Shown: piece by piece, positions 1-8,563 of the stretch
Layout of the letters: each line of letters begins with the position of its first letter
Position numbering within the stretch: position 1 is the first letter of the stretch
NCBI GenBank assembly: GCA_964505195.1
Contig: CAZDGV010000005.1
Location: forward strand, 1-64,000
Direction: 5' to 3'
Origin: CAZDGV01 sp964505195
GTDB taxonomy: Bacteria; Bacteroidota; Bacteroidia; Chitinophagales; Chitinophagaceae
Length of the DNA: 64,000 nt
Made by a program: the position numbers and the translations under genes
The notes under the pieces: generated by a model
What the model was told of the DNA's origin: nothing
Seen by the model: only the letters and a program-made list of their open reading frames with translations
The model's database searches: none

Positions 1-1058
1 CTTTTTACTCCCACATACCCCCAACCATGTGCATCTCTTCTCACTAAAATAGTAGGACTATTGGGTTGTCCGGGAATATTCACCTGGCTAACATCAATGG
101 TCATTGCAGCGGCAAACTCAATTCGGGCTTCAAAAATTCCAAAGCCCTCCCTCAGGAGTGTCCACCTTCCGTCGCGGATGCGTAATTCTTTTCTGCAGTT
201 TGGATTTTGCGGAAAGGGAATAGATTGTACTTGGTTTCGGTAGGTGACAGGGTTATAATTTCTGTCTGAAATGCTAACTGCATAATTCTTGGCCTCAAAT
301 GGCAGGTTACCACTTTCAAAATCCGACTGCTGCAAACCGTCGTCATAGGTGACGATGTAAGTCGGACTACCAAAAGCATAGTCATCATCTACGTATACGG
401 TGTTTACATAACCGCCTTGCTGGTTGTAAAGCGCACCATAATTCCATTGCTCTGTAACAAGCGGGTGGTGTGTAACTGCATAATTGATTTTCATTTCCGG
501 ACTCCAGTTTTCCGAATACGGATAGTAAATCATGTAGGGAAGCCCATTGGCATGATGCGTATTTTGATTACCTGTTCCATCCAAACTAATCGAACTCTTT
601 GGCTGAATATCAAAATATTTTGCAACCTGCTCAACGGATGTAAACTTTTTGTCAGCAAAGCGACTTTGATTTGGAAAATCGCCGCTGATAAAAGTTCCTG
701 CAAAAGCATCTCTGAAGCGAAATAAAAAATCAGGATTTACTCCCGGAAGCGAGAGTGTGAACGGATCAAATATTTCCTGAAAGGACAAAGATTCGTCGTT
801 TCCTGATTTTGCGAGTTTTGCAGCAATAAAGGAATTGAATTCTTTCCTCAATGCAGGCGATTTTGAAAATACCCCCTGCAGTACCAGAGAAGCGTGTTCA
901 AATTTTGCTACCGCTTCCTGCTCTTCTTTAGAAAGCACTTTTAGCGGACCTGCATTGTTTTGATCTTTTTTGTCGGAAGAACGAAATTCTTTTTTACATG
1001 CCACCATCGACAATAAAAGAACTCCGAGCATCCATGGAAACCTGTACGATGTTTTCAT
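1..1058 (-). CDS. lipoprotein of unknown function, 3' end cut by the window edge
   Basis: An open frame runs without a stop from position 1058 to the left edge, so about 352 residues are visible and the C-terminus is missing. The chosen start gives a short basic N-region (MKTSYR), a hydrophobic stretch and a lipobox LSMVAC at about residue 21, followed by a Lys/Asp-rich linker, which predicts export and lipid anchoring. An in-frame ATG at 1094 would add 12 residues and makes a worse signal peptide. The mature part has no motif I recognise; it is rich in Tyr, Asn and Asp (for example VYVDDDYAFG), as in extracytoplasmic beta-rich proteins. It lies downstream of the decayed copy at 1181-1276 on the same strand. 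Function unknown; that it is a real gene is well supported by frame length and signal. Confidence 0.75.
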   Translation of the reverse strand, partial: MKTSYRFPWMLGVLLLSMVACKKEFRSSDKKDQNNAGPLKVLSKEEQEAVAKFEHASLVLQGVFSKSPALRKEFNSFIAAKLAKSGNDESLSFQEIFDPFTLSLPGVNPDFLFRFRDAFAGTFISGDFPNQSRFADKKFTSVEQVAKYFDIQPKSSISLDGTGNQNTHHANGLPYMIYYPYSENWSPEMKINYAVTHHPLVTEQWNYGALYNQQGGYVNTVYVDDDYAFGSPTYIVTYDDGLQQSDFESGNLPFEAKNYAVSISDRNYNPVTYRNQVQSIPFPQNPNCRKELRIRDGRWTLLREGFGIFEARIEFAAAMTIDVSQVNIPGQPNSPTILVRRDAHGWGYVGVK

Positions 1059-1180
1059 AAAGCTTGATTTGATAGGTGAAAAAAGGTGTTTCATAAGTGC
1101 AACGGCTTGTACCGTCTGGTTTAACATAAGCTCGGATTTCTATTTTGTATACAAAAGCGTTTTAAATGCGTTAGTTGTTT

Positions 1181-1276
1181 TTATAATCTTGTGAAACGAA
1201 CAAGGTGATCGTTTCCGATGTCTGCTTCGTAATATCTAATTCTCTTTTTTTGAGATCCACTGCTGTCATGAATTTT
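1181..1276 (-). pseudogene. relic of a second copy of the 1972-2364 gene (3' end only)
   Basis: Read on the minus strand, the 31 codons before the stop at 1181-1183 end in GNDHLVRFTRL, almost identical to the end of the protein encoded at 1972-2364 (GNNHLVRFTRL). Both also share a Gly-Ser-Gln upstream. The DNA is clearly related over the last ~35 bases (ttataatcttgtga then acgaacaag with few differences). An in-frame TGA precedes the fragment and no start or upstream homology is visible, so this looks like the decayed remains of a tandem paralogue. It could instead be the end of a frameshifted longer gene. Confidence 0.6.
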
Positions 1277-1305
1277 TCATAAATAGATTTTTTGTTCGCA
1301 TCGCA

Positions 1306-1947
1306 TCAGAATTTATAAGTTAATGATGGTGTTAGTGTAATAGCTTCCGGGTATCCGAGCGAAATAGCGTAATAAAAGCGAGATTTTATTCCTAAGTAAA
1401 AGTGGCTGTCGATTTTAGTTTCAAATTGCAAACCAACAAATGCGCCCCCCTGTTCTGCCCCACTATTTTTAAAATTACGCTCCTCTAGCCCAAGGCTATA
1501 AATGGACGCATCTATTTCTTGTAGTGCCGATCTATAATAGAAAAGACCAGTACTAATATTGAAATTACTTTTCTTTTTAGTGAATGTGCGTTCTAAAACA
1601 AGTTGATAAAAATCATTAAAATGCCTGATTGTAAAATCTTCAATATATATAGGTATATTATCTGGCGCAAAATTGATTCTTCTTTTATTTATAGAACGGT
1701 TATACCCAATTCCCACATTTAATTTTTTACCAAGGGAATATTTTAACTCAATACCACCAATTGTACCAACAAATCTTTTCTCATAAAAAGCGTAGCTAAT
1801 ACCCGGTATAATTCTTTCTTCATAATCTCTAACGCCAAAATTTCCCTGCGGGCCGTACTGAATTTCAATTTTTAGCTTTTTGTCTTGACTATAACAAGAT
1901 AACAGGATGCCTGTGAATAAGAGATAAAATAAAGATTTTTGATACAT
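1306..1947 (-). CDS. outer-membrane beta-barrel-like protein
   Basis: The 213-residue product has an N-terminal signal (MYQKSLFYLLFTGILLSC) that could be cleaved by signal peptidase I or II, since a Cys follows LLS. The rest alternates short amphipathic strands rich in Tyr, Phe and Gly and ends in TLTPSLTYKF; a terminal Phe after alternating hydrophobic residues is typical of outer-membrane barrels folded by the BAM machinery. Phrases such as GGIELKYSLGKKLNVGIGYN resemble barrel strand pairs of small Bacteroidota porin-like proteins. No enzymatic motif is seen. It lies 24 bases downstream of the 1972-2364 gene on the same strand and may be co-transcribed. The locus is visibly richer in A/T than the rest of the window. 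Role unknown. Confidence 0.7.
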   Translation of the reverse strand: MYQKSLFYLLFTGILLSCYSQDKKLKIEIQYGPQGNFGVRDYEERIIPGISYAFYEKRFVGTIGGIELKYSLGKKLNVGIGYNRSINKRRINFAPDNIPIYIEDFTIRHFNDFYQLVLERTFTKKKSNFNISTGLFYYRSALQEIDASIYSLGLEERNFKNSGAEQGGAFVGLQFETKIDSHFYLGIKSRFYYAISLGYPEAITLTPSLTYKF

Positions 1948-1971
1948 GTGTTTGAAATGCTTTATCTGTAA

Positions 1972-2364
1972 TTATAATCTTGTGAAGCGAACAAGATGAT
2001 TGTTTCCGGAGCATCTTCCTATGTTCTGCGCTTGCGATCCTTTAAAAGGAATCCGGGTTACCACATTGTTCCCGCAGCCTGCCCCTGTGTATGAACTTCC
2101 TCTGTTCATTGCGTAACAATAGCGATTCTGAAAGTAGGCATAGCGCACATTGTACCCCTCAATAATGTTGACATCTATTTTTCCTGCATTTTCATCTCCA
2201 TCACTTTCAAAATCCGTTTGAGCATCTTNNNNNNNNNNNNNNNNNNNNNNNNNNNNNNNNNNNNNNNNNNNNNNNNNNNNNNNNNNNNNNNNNNNNNNNN
2301 NNNNNNNNNNNNNNNNNNNNNNNNNNNNAGCATCTTCCTCATTATTGGTTTGCAAGAGCTCCAT
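1972..2364 (-). CDS. small Cys-containing protein of unknown function, interrupted by a scaffold gap
   Basis: The frame starts at ATG 2364 (MELLQTNNEEDA), crosses 100 N and continues with a short acidic segment and then a Tyr/Gly/Asn-rich region (NRYCYAMNRGSSYTGAGCG), ending in NNHLVRFTRL. Both sides of the gap share AGCATCTT. Collapsing the gap to one copy keeps the frame and gives a protein of about 94 residues, so the true length may be much less than the 130 implied here. There is no obvious signal peptide; an in-frame stop lies just upstream, which fixes the start region. Three Cys and the conserved basic tail, repeated in the relic at 1181-1276, suggest a small lineage-specific family. 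Function not recognised. Confidence 0.55.
   Translation of the reverse strand: MELLQTNNEEDAXXXXXXXXXXXXXXXXXXXXXXXXXXXXXXXXXXDAQTDFESDGDENAGKIDVNIIEGYNVRYAYFQNRYCYAMNRGSSYTGAGCGNNVVTRIPFKGSQAQNIGRCSGNNHLVRFTRL
2229..2328. other. 100-N scaffold gap
   Basis: One hundred N separate two contig ends that both carry AGCATCTT (2221-2228 and 2329-2336). An 8-base match may be chance, but joining at it preserves the reading frame of the gene at 1972-2364. The real gap size is unknown. Confidence 0.98.
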
Positions 2365-2450
2365 TGTTTTGGTTATTCATAACAAAAAATTTAAGATTTT
2401 ACGTTGTTTGTATTCGTTTTAAAAAGAGTAAAGTTGTTGTAACGATTGAT

Positions 2451-2933
2451 TTAAGGACTCCCTAACCATTCACTAATTAATCTTGATCGCTCAAGTAATG
2501 GCAATACGATTGTTTTTCTGTTTTTAGATACAATTAGTGCACCAGCACCAACCTGCTTAAAATTTTCACTGAATAAATTATTTAAATATGCTGTATAAGT
2601 ATTTCGCTCTGCTTTTGTTTTAAGTTTATTGGGAAAAAAATGGTTTAAGACAAAATGCTTATCTGGCTTTAATAAATCAATAATTCTTTGCGACGAATAC
2701 TTTTTATTATTAGAGGAGTCAAGTAATAAAACAAGTGTATATCTGTTGCGATATTTTATTAATGTATCTTTTATACTATTTAGATCTTCAATATTTCCAG
2801 CACACCAGGCAGCAATAGAATATATCATCAATGGTTTCTCACTGGTAGTAAACAATTCGTCTAAAATCTTGAATGATTGACTCAGTGAGATTTGATAAAT
2901 ATTCATTAAAAAGATTAGGATTAGCGCTTTCAT
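2451..2933 (-). CDS. secreted thioredoxin-fold-like protein with a single Cys
   Basis: The 160-residue product begins with a hydrophobic signal (MKALILIFLMNIYQISLSQ). The mature part has the look of a thioredoxin fold: a beta strand (PLMIYSIAAW), then Trp-Cys at the usual active-site place (WCAGNIED, about residues 43-50), a helix, and a second strand TLVLLLDSSN. The second Cys of a CXXC motif is absent, so a normal disulfide oxidoreductase role is doubtful. It sits between a lipoprotein gene (2968-3603) and the small Cys protein (1972-2364), all on one strand with 34- to 86-base gaps, suggesting one transcript. The fold call is from pattern only; it could be an unrelated periplasmic protein. 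Confidence 0.6.
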   Translation of the reverse strand: MKALILIFLMNIYQISLSQSFKILDELFTTSEKPLMIYSIAAWCAGNIEDLNSIKDTLIKYRNRYTLVLLLDSSNNKKYSSQRIIDLLKPDKHFVLNHFFPNKLKTKAERNTYTAYLNNLFSENFKQVGAGALIVSKNRKTIVLPLLERSRLISEWLGSP

Positions 2934-2967
2934 AATCTTACAATTAAAAGAGTGTGATTTTCAAAAG

Positions 2968-3603
2968 CTAATTGTTTAAACTTTGCCAGTTTACACTTTC
3001 AGTAAATGATATTTTTAATGTTGATGAGTTTTTGTTAAACACCATTCTTGCCCTTTTTACTCTTTCATTAAAAAGGTTGTTAATGGTATATACAGAAGCC
3101 TTTTCTGAATTAAGTATGTTCTCTGACTCAATCTCCTCTTCATAGTTAGTGGTTCCACAACGAAATCCTATTCCACATAAACAAGGAGTAGTCACAGGTT
3201 CACCACCACAAGTGAATTTTTTTTTCTTAGCAATTCGAATTCCAATATCACTCGTTTCAACCACTTCAGCCGGATTCTTTAAGATTTGATCTTTTGAACC
3301 GTTCGTTTCTAATTCTTTATAGCTTTTTATTTTAAGTACCACTGTACCGAAATCATTTTTGCTCGTTTTTATTTCATAGATACCAGCCTTTACTACTAAT
3401 TTGGACAAGCCCAAGCGCGCGCACAGAATTTTTGAGAACTCAAAATCTTCATCTTCCAAAAATCTTATTATTTCTCCATCTTTAGTTTTTATATACTCTG
3501 CAATCTCAAACTTTGAATTAATTCTCTTTTCTTCTTTGTTGCAGGAATACATTAGCAAAAGGCTCATACTAAAGACAATCAAATTATTTTTAGTGTGTTT
3601 CAT
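2968..3603 (-). CDS. lipoprotein with a Cys-rich segment, function unknown
   Basis: The 211-residue product starts with MKHTKNNLIVFSMSLLLMYSC, a clear lipobox (LMYSC, Cys21), followed by an acidic/lysine-rich linker. Around residues 130-150 there is a compact Cys-rich stretch (TCGGEPVTTPCLCGIGFRCG) with four Cys, which could hold disulfides or a metal. The C-terminal part resembles a strand-rich domain. It is the first gene of the minus-strand group running down to 1306. The DNA is A/T-rich compared with genes after 5.4 kb. No family was recognised. Confidence 0.65.
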   Translation of the reverse strand: MKHTKNNLIVFSMSLLLMYSCNKEEKRINSKFEIAEYIKTKDGEIIRFLEDEDFEFSKILCARLGLSKLVVKAGIYEIKTSKNDFGTVVLKIKSYKELETNGSKDQILKNPAEVVETSDIGIRIAKKKKFTCGGEPVTTPCLCGIGFRCGTTNYEEEIESENILNSEKASVYTINNLFNERVKRARMVFNKNSSTLKISFTESVNWQSLNN

Positions 3604-3850
3604 ATTTCTGGTTTTTATAATAAAAAGCGACTTTTAAATAGTAGTTATTTTATAAATCAGAGTATAAAGATTGAAGAAATATTTGATCGTGTCAATAGCA
3701 AAACCACTGCATTTTTTATTGCGTATTTTTACTATAACATCAAGTATAAATACGGTTTCATTTATGTTCATAACATACTTTGTTAAGCTATTAAGCCATG
3801 CTGATATAACTTCATTCCTATCTTCGTTTATAAGAAATTCTCATCCGCGC

Positions 3851-4408
3851 ATGAAAAGAATATCATTAGCAATCATATTTGCTCTCACCTCTTCTGTACT
3901 TTTTGCACAACGCATTCCATTTAATCAAGCATTAAAGCAATCGCTTCATAAAGTAGTATTCGATTTCCCTAATGCATTTCAATCAATAAAGGGTGAACCG
4001 CTTCCCTCAGAACTGGGCGCAATTCAGTATCAATCGCAACATGCGCTGAAGGGGTCCTTGGAAAATAAAATCATTGGTTATCCTTCCGCCAAAAAAACGG
4101 AATGGTCGTTTGAGAGTAAGTTATTGGTGACAGATAATTTCACGCAGTTCAGAAACACCTATCATGCTTTGTATCAAGAATTAAAATCTCCACAGCTTTT
4201 AAAAAAAGAAGGACTAAAATATCGTCCTGAAGCGCCCTATCTGGCTCCCACAGAATCATTGCGACAAATCAGCAACCTTTTTCGTGTACAAATACAAGAT
4301 GATGTGTACACCGATTTGGTGATTGATTTGAGTGGTATGTATATCGACTTTAACTGGGTGATATACTTGCGCGTATATGAAAAACAGGATCTTTTGGGGA
4401 ATCAATAA
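3851..4408 (+). CDS. secreted protein of unknown function
   Basis: The start at 3851 gives a classical signal peptide (MKRISLAIIFALTSSVLFAQ, cleavage after FAQ) and a 185-residue protein; the frame stays open 60 codons further upstream but that extension lacks a signal and is A/T-rich noise. The mature region contains Tyr/Gln-rich strands and a segment after residue 90 (ESKLLVTDNFTQFRNTYHAL) without known catalytic motifs. The C-terminus (DFNWVIYLRVYEKQ) looks like a beta strand. It converges with the esterase gene, whose stop is 8 bases away. No homologous family recognised. Confidence 0.65.
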   Translation: MKRISLAIIFALTSSVLFAQRIPFNQALKQSLHKVVFDFPNAFQSIKGEPLPSELGAIQYQSQHALKGSLENKIIGYPSAKKTEWSFESKLLVTDNFTQFRNTYHALYQELKSPQLLKKEGLKYRPEAPYLAPTESLRQISNLFRVQIQDDVYTDLVIDLSGMYIDFNWVIYLRVYEKQDLLGNQ

Positions 4409-4416
4409 GCAACTGC

Positions 4417-5334
4417 CTACTTCAACAAAAAACTAAGTGGAATATCTAATCTTTTTTTCCAACTGTTTTCGCTATGATCCGCACCCGGATCATATTTTGT
4501 AATCCAATTCTTTTTGTTGTAACCTCTCGCTTTCATCACATCATCAACGCGGCTTTGAATGGGTGGGTAAAGTGCATCAAGTGTTTGGTCGCCGGTATCG
4601 AAATAAATTTTATGATTTTTTGGATTAGGTAAGGACACTTTCAAGTAGTTGATAAATGCATCCGGAAGCGGGTTGTTTTCTAAACTAAAAATGCCGGGCC
4701 AGTGTGTTGATAAACAAGCAGCACCACCAAATATTTCGGGATACTCACATATTGCATACATGCTTATCAATCCACCCATGCTGCTGCCAGCAATAAATGT
4801 ATTTGCTCTGTCGCTATACGTTGAATATGTTTTATCGATAAACGGCTTCAACTCTTTCACTAAAAAACGGAGATAATTGTCGGAATTGATTTCAACACCC
4901 TGAAACACAGATTGTCCGCTGTTGCGAACAGCTGTGTAAAGCAATTCTTTTTGATTTGTGTTCAACGATTCAAAAGGCTTTTGTGGAAAATAATCGGCAT
5001 GCCTTGTGGAGCCGCCATTCCAAACTCCCACAACAATACAGTCGCGGATTTTATTTTTTTGCTTTAAAAGCGTAAGTGTTTCATCTATTCCCCATTCCTG
5101 TTTGTTCCAGGTGGTATTGGCATCGTATAGCATTTGACCGTCATGCATATACAGGACAGCATATCTTTTCTTATTATCGTATTCTTCCGGTAGCCACACA
5201 TCAATGTGTCGAGCGGTGACAAATGCCGATGAAAAATTTTCATGTCGTATAATTTTACCTGATATAGGAACGGGTAATTGAGCAGCCGCAGTAGATGATA
5301 TAACAATAAATAACAGGATGACCCAGTATTTCAT
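4417..5334 (-). CDS. secreted alpha/beta-hydrolase, putative esterase (esterase D / FrsA-like superfamily)
   Basis: A 305-residue protein with signal peptide (MKYWVILLFIVISSTAAAQ) and an esterase-type alpha/beta-hydrolase fold. Visible hallmarks are the early strand and oxyanion region RYAVLYMHDGQMLYD, the nucleophile elbow GSSMGG (Ser185), an acidic residue in FDTGDQTLD and the terminal His in GADHSENSW. This matches the PF00756 putative esterase family, whose members cleave carboxylic esters such as acetylated sugars, feruloyl esters or siderophore esters; the substrate here cannot be told. It is probably periplasmic. It is transcribed alone; a terminator of the gene upstream lies at 5374-5409. 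Confidence 0.85.
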   Translation of the reverse strand: MKYWVILLFIVISSTAAAQLPVPISGKIIRHENFSSAFVTARHIDVWLPEEYDNKKRYAVLYMHDGQMLYDANTTWNKQEWGIDETLTLLKQKNKIRDCIVVGVWNGGSTRHADYFPQKPFESLNTNQKELLYTAVRNSGQSVFQGVEINSDNYLRFLVKELKPFIDKTYSTYSDRANTFIAGSSMGGLISMYAICEYPEIFGGAACLSTHWPGIFSLENNPLPDAFINYLKVSLPNPKNHKIYFDTGDQTLDALYPPIQSRVDDVMKARGYNKKNWITKYDPGADHSENSWKKRLDIPLSFLLK

Positions 5335-5373
5335 ATGTATACGTTTTTAGCAAGTTCTGTAAACCTACGGAAT

Positions 5374-5409
5374 AAAAAAAGCGGCTCAAAAAATGAGCCG
5401 CTTTTAAAT
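5374..5409 (-). terminator. rho-independent terminator after the M16 peptidase gene
   Basis: A 12-base inverted repeat (aaaagcggctca and tgagccgctttt) around a short A-run lies just past the stop of the 5426-8266 gene. Read on the minus strand it is a G/C-rich hairpin followed by a run of seven T, as expected for an intrinsic terminator. Confidence 0.85.
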
Positions 5410-5425
5410 AAACCATCAACTAGTT

Positions 5426-8266
5426 TTACTTTTTCACCGGGTCTCCGTTGATATCCAGTTCAACAATTTCATACCCCATTTTTTCTACCCCGGGCAAGAT
5501 CTTGGTTTTATCTCCCACCAGCAAAATATTCATTTTGTTGATCTGGATCCATTCTTTCGCAAGGGCATTGACTTCTGCTGCAGTGATGCTATTTAAAATT
5601 TTAATCTGCTGATCAGCAAAATCACCGGGCAGCTGATATTCCAAAATGCGTCCAATAAAGCCGGCTTTCTGAAAGCCAGTTTCATAACGCAGTGCATCGC
5701 GCTGGCCAATAGCATTCTTCATAAAAACGAGTTCTTCATTGGTAATGCCTTTTTCTGCATAGTTTTTAAGTTCATTCAGCACTTCTACCAATGCACTGTC
5801 GGTAGCTTCTGCTTTGATGCCTGAGCTAAACTCGAAGCTTCCGGTGTATTTGTCGCCGTCGAAACCACTGCGTGCACCATAGGTCCAGCCTTTATCTTCC
5901 CGCAAATTCAAATTAAGGCGACTGTTGAATGCCCCACCCAACGGATAGTTCATTAAACCGCTGCGATAGTAAGAACCGGTTGCATCGTATTTTAAATTGG
6001 TTACTCCACCCACACGAAACTCTGTTTGAGCTGCTTTTGGAATATGCACAACATATATACGCGCTTTTTCTGGTGCAGCTGCAGCAGCTGGCACAGGTAT
6101 TTGCACTTTTTTACGTGGCAACTTATTGAGGAAAGAAAGTTTCGGTAAAATTTCTTCCTGATTAATATCTCCCACCACTACTACATTTAAACCTTCTGAA
6201 GTCATATTGGCATCGTAGTATTGCTGAATATCCTCCACTTTCATTGCTTTAACGGTAGCTTCTGTACCTTCTTCTGAAATTCCGAGGATGGTGTTTCCAT
6301 AATTCAATTTGGCGAAGACCATATCAGCAATTACACTGGGTTGTGATTGCATTTGCTTAAAGCCTTCTACTGCTTGTCGCTGAATGCGCTTGAAATCATC
6401 TTCATTAAATTTCGGCATCAGCATTCTTTCTTCCAGCAGGGCAAGTGTTGCGTCCAGATTTTTCTTTAGCGTTTGCATTTGAAAGCTGATACCATCTTGG
6501 CTGCTTGAAACGCTAACGGAGCTACCAAGCTTTTGCAGTTCGCGACTCATTTCTTCTGAGCTGCGCTTCTTGGTGTCTTCATTCATCATGGTAGCAAAGA
6601 AGTCGGCCAGTCCCGCTTTATCAAGCTGATTTCCCTGCATCAAATGTCCACCCGGCATTTTAATAGAGAGTGTAACAGTGGGAAGCTCTGCGTTTTTAGT
6701 GCCGATCACCGCTGCTCCATTATTCATTTTGGCAGTCCAGAAAGCGGGTACTTTAATGGCAGGGTTGGGTCCGTTACCGGGCATTTTGCTGCGGTCGAAC
6801 TTGTCTGTTGCTTTTGCATACTTCAATCCGTTGTATCCATAATCGGGAGCAACATATTTACTTGAGTCGATGGTGTGATTGTTTTCTGCTACAATCATCT
6901 TCTCCTGTCCTTTCGGCACAACGCTGAGTGTAACACCTTTTGCATTTTTGATGTATTGGTTGTAAACACGCATTACATCTTCTTTGGTAACCGATTCATA
7001 CATTTTCAACAGTTCTCCAATCTTGTTCGGATTACCGGTAAAGGTTTGGAAAGCCGCCAGCTGTGACACTTTACCGCTTACGCTTTGCAAGCTGTTTACA
7101 AGCTGTGATTCAATGCCGCCTTTAAAACGTGCAATATCTTCGTCGGTGATGCCTCTTACTTCAAAACTATCCAGTGCCTGACGAACCAGATCGTTTGCCG
7201 ATGCCAGCGATTTTCCGGGCATAGGCACAACGATAAACCAAAACTCACCACTCAGTTCTGAAAGCTGACTATTTGTACTTGCTTCAAGCGCTTGTTGTTT
7301 TTTTACAAGCTGTTGATACAAAATAGAATTATTTCCCTGCCCCAGCACCTGCGCCAAACAAGCAATGGCTGCCATATCGGGATGATAGTTGGGAACTGTA
7401 GAATAAGCTTTAAGCATGATGGGAATGCGTGCGTAATTGTCAACATAATGAACGAAGCGTTCTTTATCAATTACGGGCAACATGCTGGGCATGTTTTTTA
7501 CTTCCGGTCCGCGAGGAATGCCGCCAAAATATTTTTCAACCAGCTTGATTACTTCTTTCGGATTTACATCTCCGCCAATGGTTAATGTGGCGTTGTTGGG
7601 ACCATACCAGCGCAAGAAAAAGTTTTTAAGATCATTTACATCTACACGATCGAGATCTTCTACATATCCGATGGTTAGCCAGCTGTATGGGTGGCCATAG
7701 GGGTACATGTTTTTTGAAAGATATTCTTGTGCAAGGCCGTATGGTCTATTATCGTAATTCTGTCCGCGTTCGTTTTTTACAGTTGAACGCTGTACTTCAA
7801 ACTTTTTCTGCGTTACAGCATCCAGCAAAAAGCCCATTCTGTCGGCCTCAAGCCATAACATTTTTTCAAGCTGATTACTAGGCACCGTTTCAAAATAATT
7901 GGTGCGATCACGATTGGTAGTACCGTTAAGTGTACCGCCCGCCTCAGTTACGATTTTAAAATGCTGCTCATCCGCTACATTGTCACTGCCCTGAAACATC
8001 ATGTGTTCAAAGAAATGCGCAAAGCCGCTTTTTCCAATCTCTTCTCTTGCCGAACCAACATGGTAGGTAACATCTACATGTACGAGCGGATCGCTGTGGT
8101 CTTCGTGAATAATCAGCGTTAGTCCGTTTGCAAGTACATGCTTTTCGTAAGGAATCACCATTTCGTTTCCTTTACGAACGACTTTTTCAATCAGCTTTGT
8201 TTGTCCGAAGGCAATGGATACCGATAGCAACAAACCCATTGCCAGCAACATTTTTTTCATTTTCAT
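5426..8266 (-). CDS. secreted M16 family zinc metallopeptidase, two-repeat form
   Basis: A 946-residue protein with signal peptide (MKMKKMLLAMGLLLSVSIAFGQ). The N-terminal half carries the inverted zinc motif HFFEH (residues 84-88) and a downstream Glu-containing segment (VKNERGQNYDNRPYG), the catalytic signature of M16 peptidases. The C-terminal half repeats the fold without the motif and has the Arg/Tyr segment DKGWTYGARSG that contacts substrate in family members. Length and layout fit the periplasmic pitrilysin-like fused form found in many Bacteroidota. It probably degrades short peptides in the periplasm. Transcribed alone toward the hairpin at 5374-5409. Two further M16 chains are encoded at 11999-14543. 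Confidence 0.93.
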   Translation of the reverse strand: MKMKKMLLAMGLLLSVSIAFGQTKLIEKVVRKGNEMVIPYEKHVLANGLTLIIHEDHSDPLVHVDVTYHVGSAREEIGKSGFAHFFEHMMFQGSDNVADEQHFKIVTEAGGTLNGTTNRDRTNYFETVPSNQLEKMLWLEADRMGFLLDAVTQKKFEVQRSTVKNERGQNYDNRPYGLAQEYLSKNMYPYGHPYSWLTIGYVEDLDRVDVNDLKNFFLRWYGPNNATLTIGGDVNPKEVIKLVEKYFGGIPRGPEVKNMPSMLPVIDKERFVHYVDNYARIPIMLKAYSTVPNYHPDMAAIACLAQVLGQGNNSILYQQLVKKQQALEASTNSQLSELSGEFWFIVVPMPGKSLASANDLVRQALDSFEVRGITDEDIARFKGGIESQLVNSLQSVSGKVSQLAAFQTFTGNPNKIGELLKMYESVTKEDVMRVYNQYIKNAKGVTLSVVPKGQEKMIVAENNHTIDSSKYVAPDYGYNGLKYAKATDKFDRSKMPGNGPNPAIKVPAFWTAKMNNGAAVIGTKNAELPTVTLSIKMPGGHLMQGNQLDKAGLADFFATMMNEDTKKRSSEEMSRELQKLGSSVSVSSSQDGISFQMQTLKKNLDATLALLEERMLMPKFNEDDFKRIQRQAVEGFKQMQSQPSVIADMVFAKLNYGNTILGISEEGTEATVKAMKVEDIQQYYDANMTSEGLNVVVVGDINQEEILPKLSFLNKLPRKKVQIPVPAAAAAPEKARIYVVHIPKAAQTEFRVGGVTNLKYDATGSYYRSGLMNYPLGGAFNSRLNLNLREDKGWTYGARSGFDGDKYTGSFEFSSGIKAEATDSALVEVLNELKNYAEKGITNEELVFMKNAIGQRDALRYETGFQKAGFIGRILEYQLPGDFADQQIKILNSITAAEVNALAKEWIQINKMNILLVGDKTKILPGVEKMGYEIVELDINGDPVKK

Positions 8267-8563
8267 TTGTATCAGGTTTTAAAAAATTCAGGATTTCTGG
8301 ACTTTCTCGGTCCAAATTCATTTTTAGCCCCCCAAAGTAAAGCCATATAGTATTGCGAAGCAGCGTAATCAATTGTTTTTATCGAAAAATTTCACCTGCG
8401 GCAAAATAGACGGACCAGCGTAAAGCTAAATATATGCTGCGCGATAAAATGTTAAAATAAAGGAGGGAATACACCTTTTATATCTATCCGGGTTTTCCGG
8501 CTATCCTGCCATGGCTATCAATCGCTTACAATAATAAAATAACTTCGTAAGCAAAGGGTAACA
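8267..8563. other. 297-base divergent intergenic region
   Basis: This stretch separates the M16 peptidase gene (leftward) from the hydrolase gene at 8564 (rightward), so it must hold both promoters. An AGGAGG-like stretch at about 8462 is not followed by a usable frame. No RNA gene, clear promoter pair or repeat was identified. Confidence 0.5.

Noticed and set aside
417..725. Plus-strand open frame opposite the first lipoprotein gene
   Set aside because: Antisense to a long frame with a clear lipobox; composition is that of a shadow frame.
3671..3850. N-terminal extension of the 3851-4408 gene
   Set aside because: The signal peptide begins at 3851; the upstream part is A/T-rich and lacks coding character.
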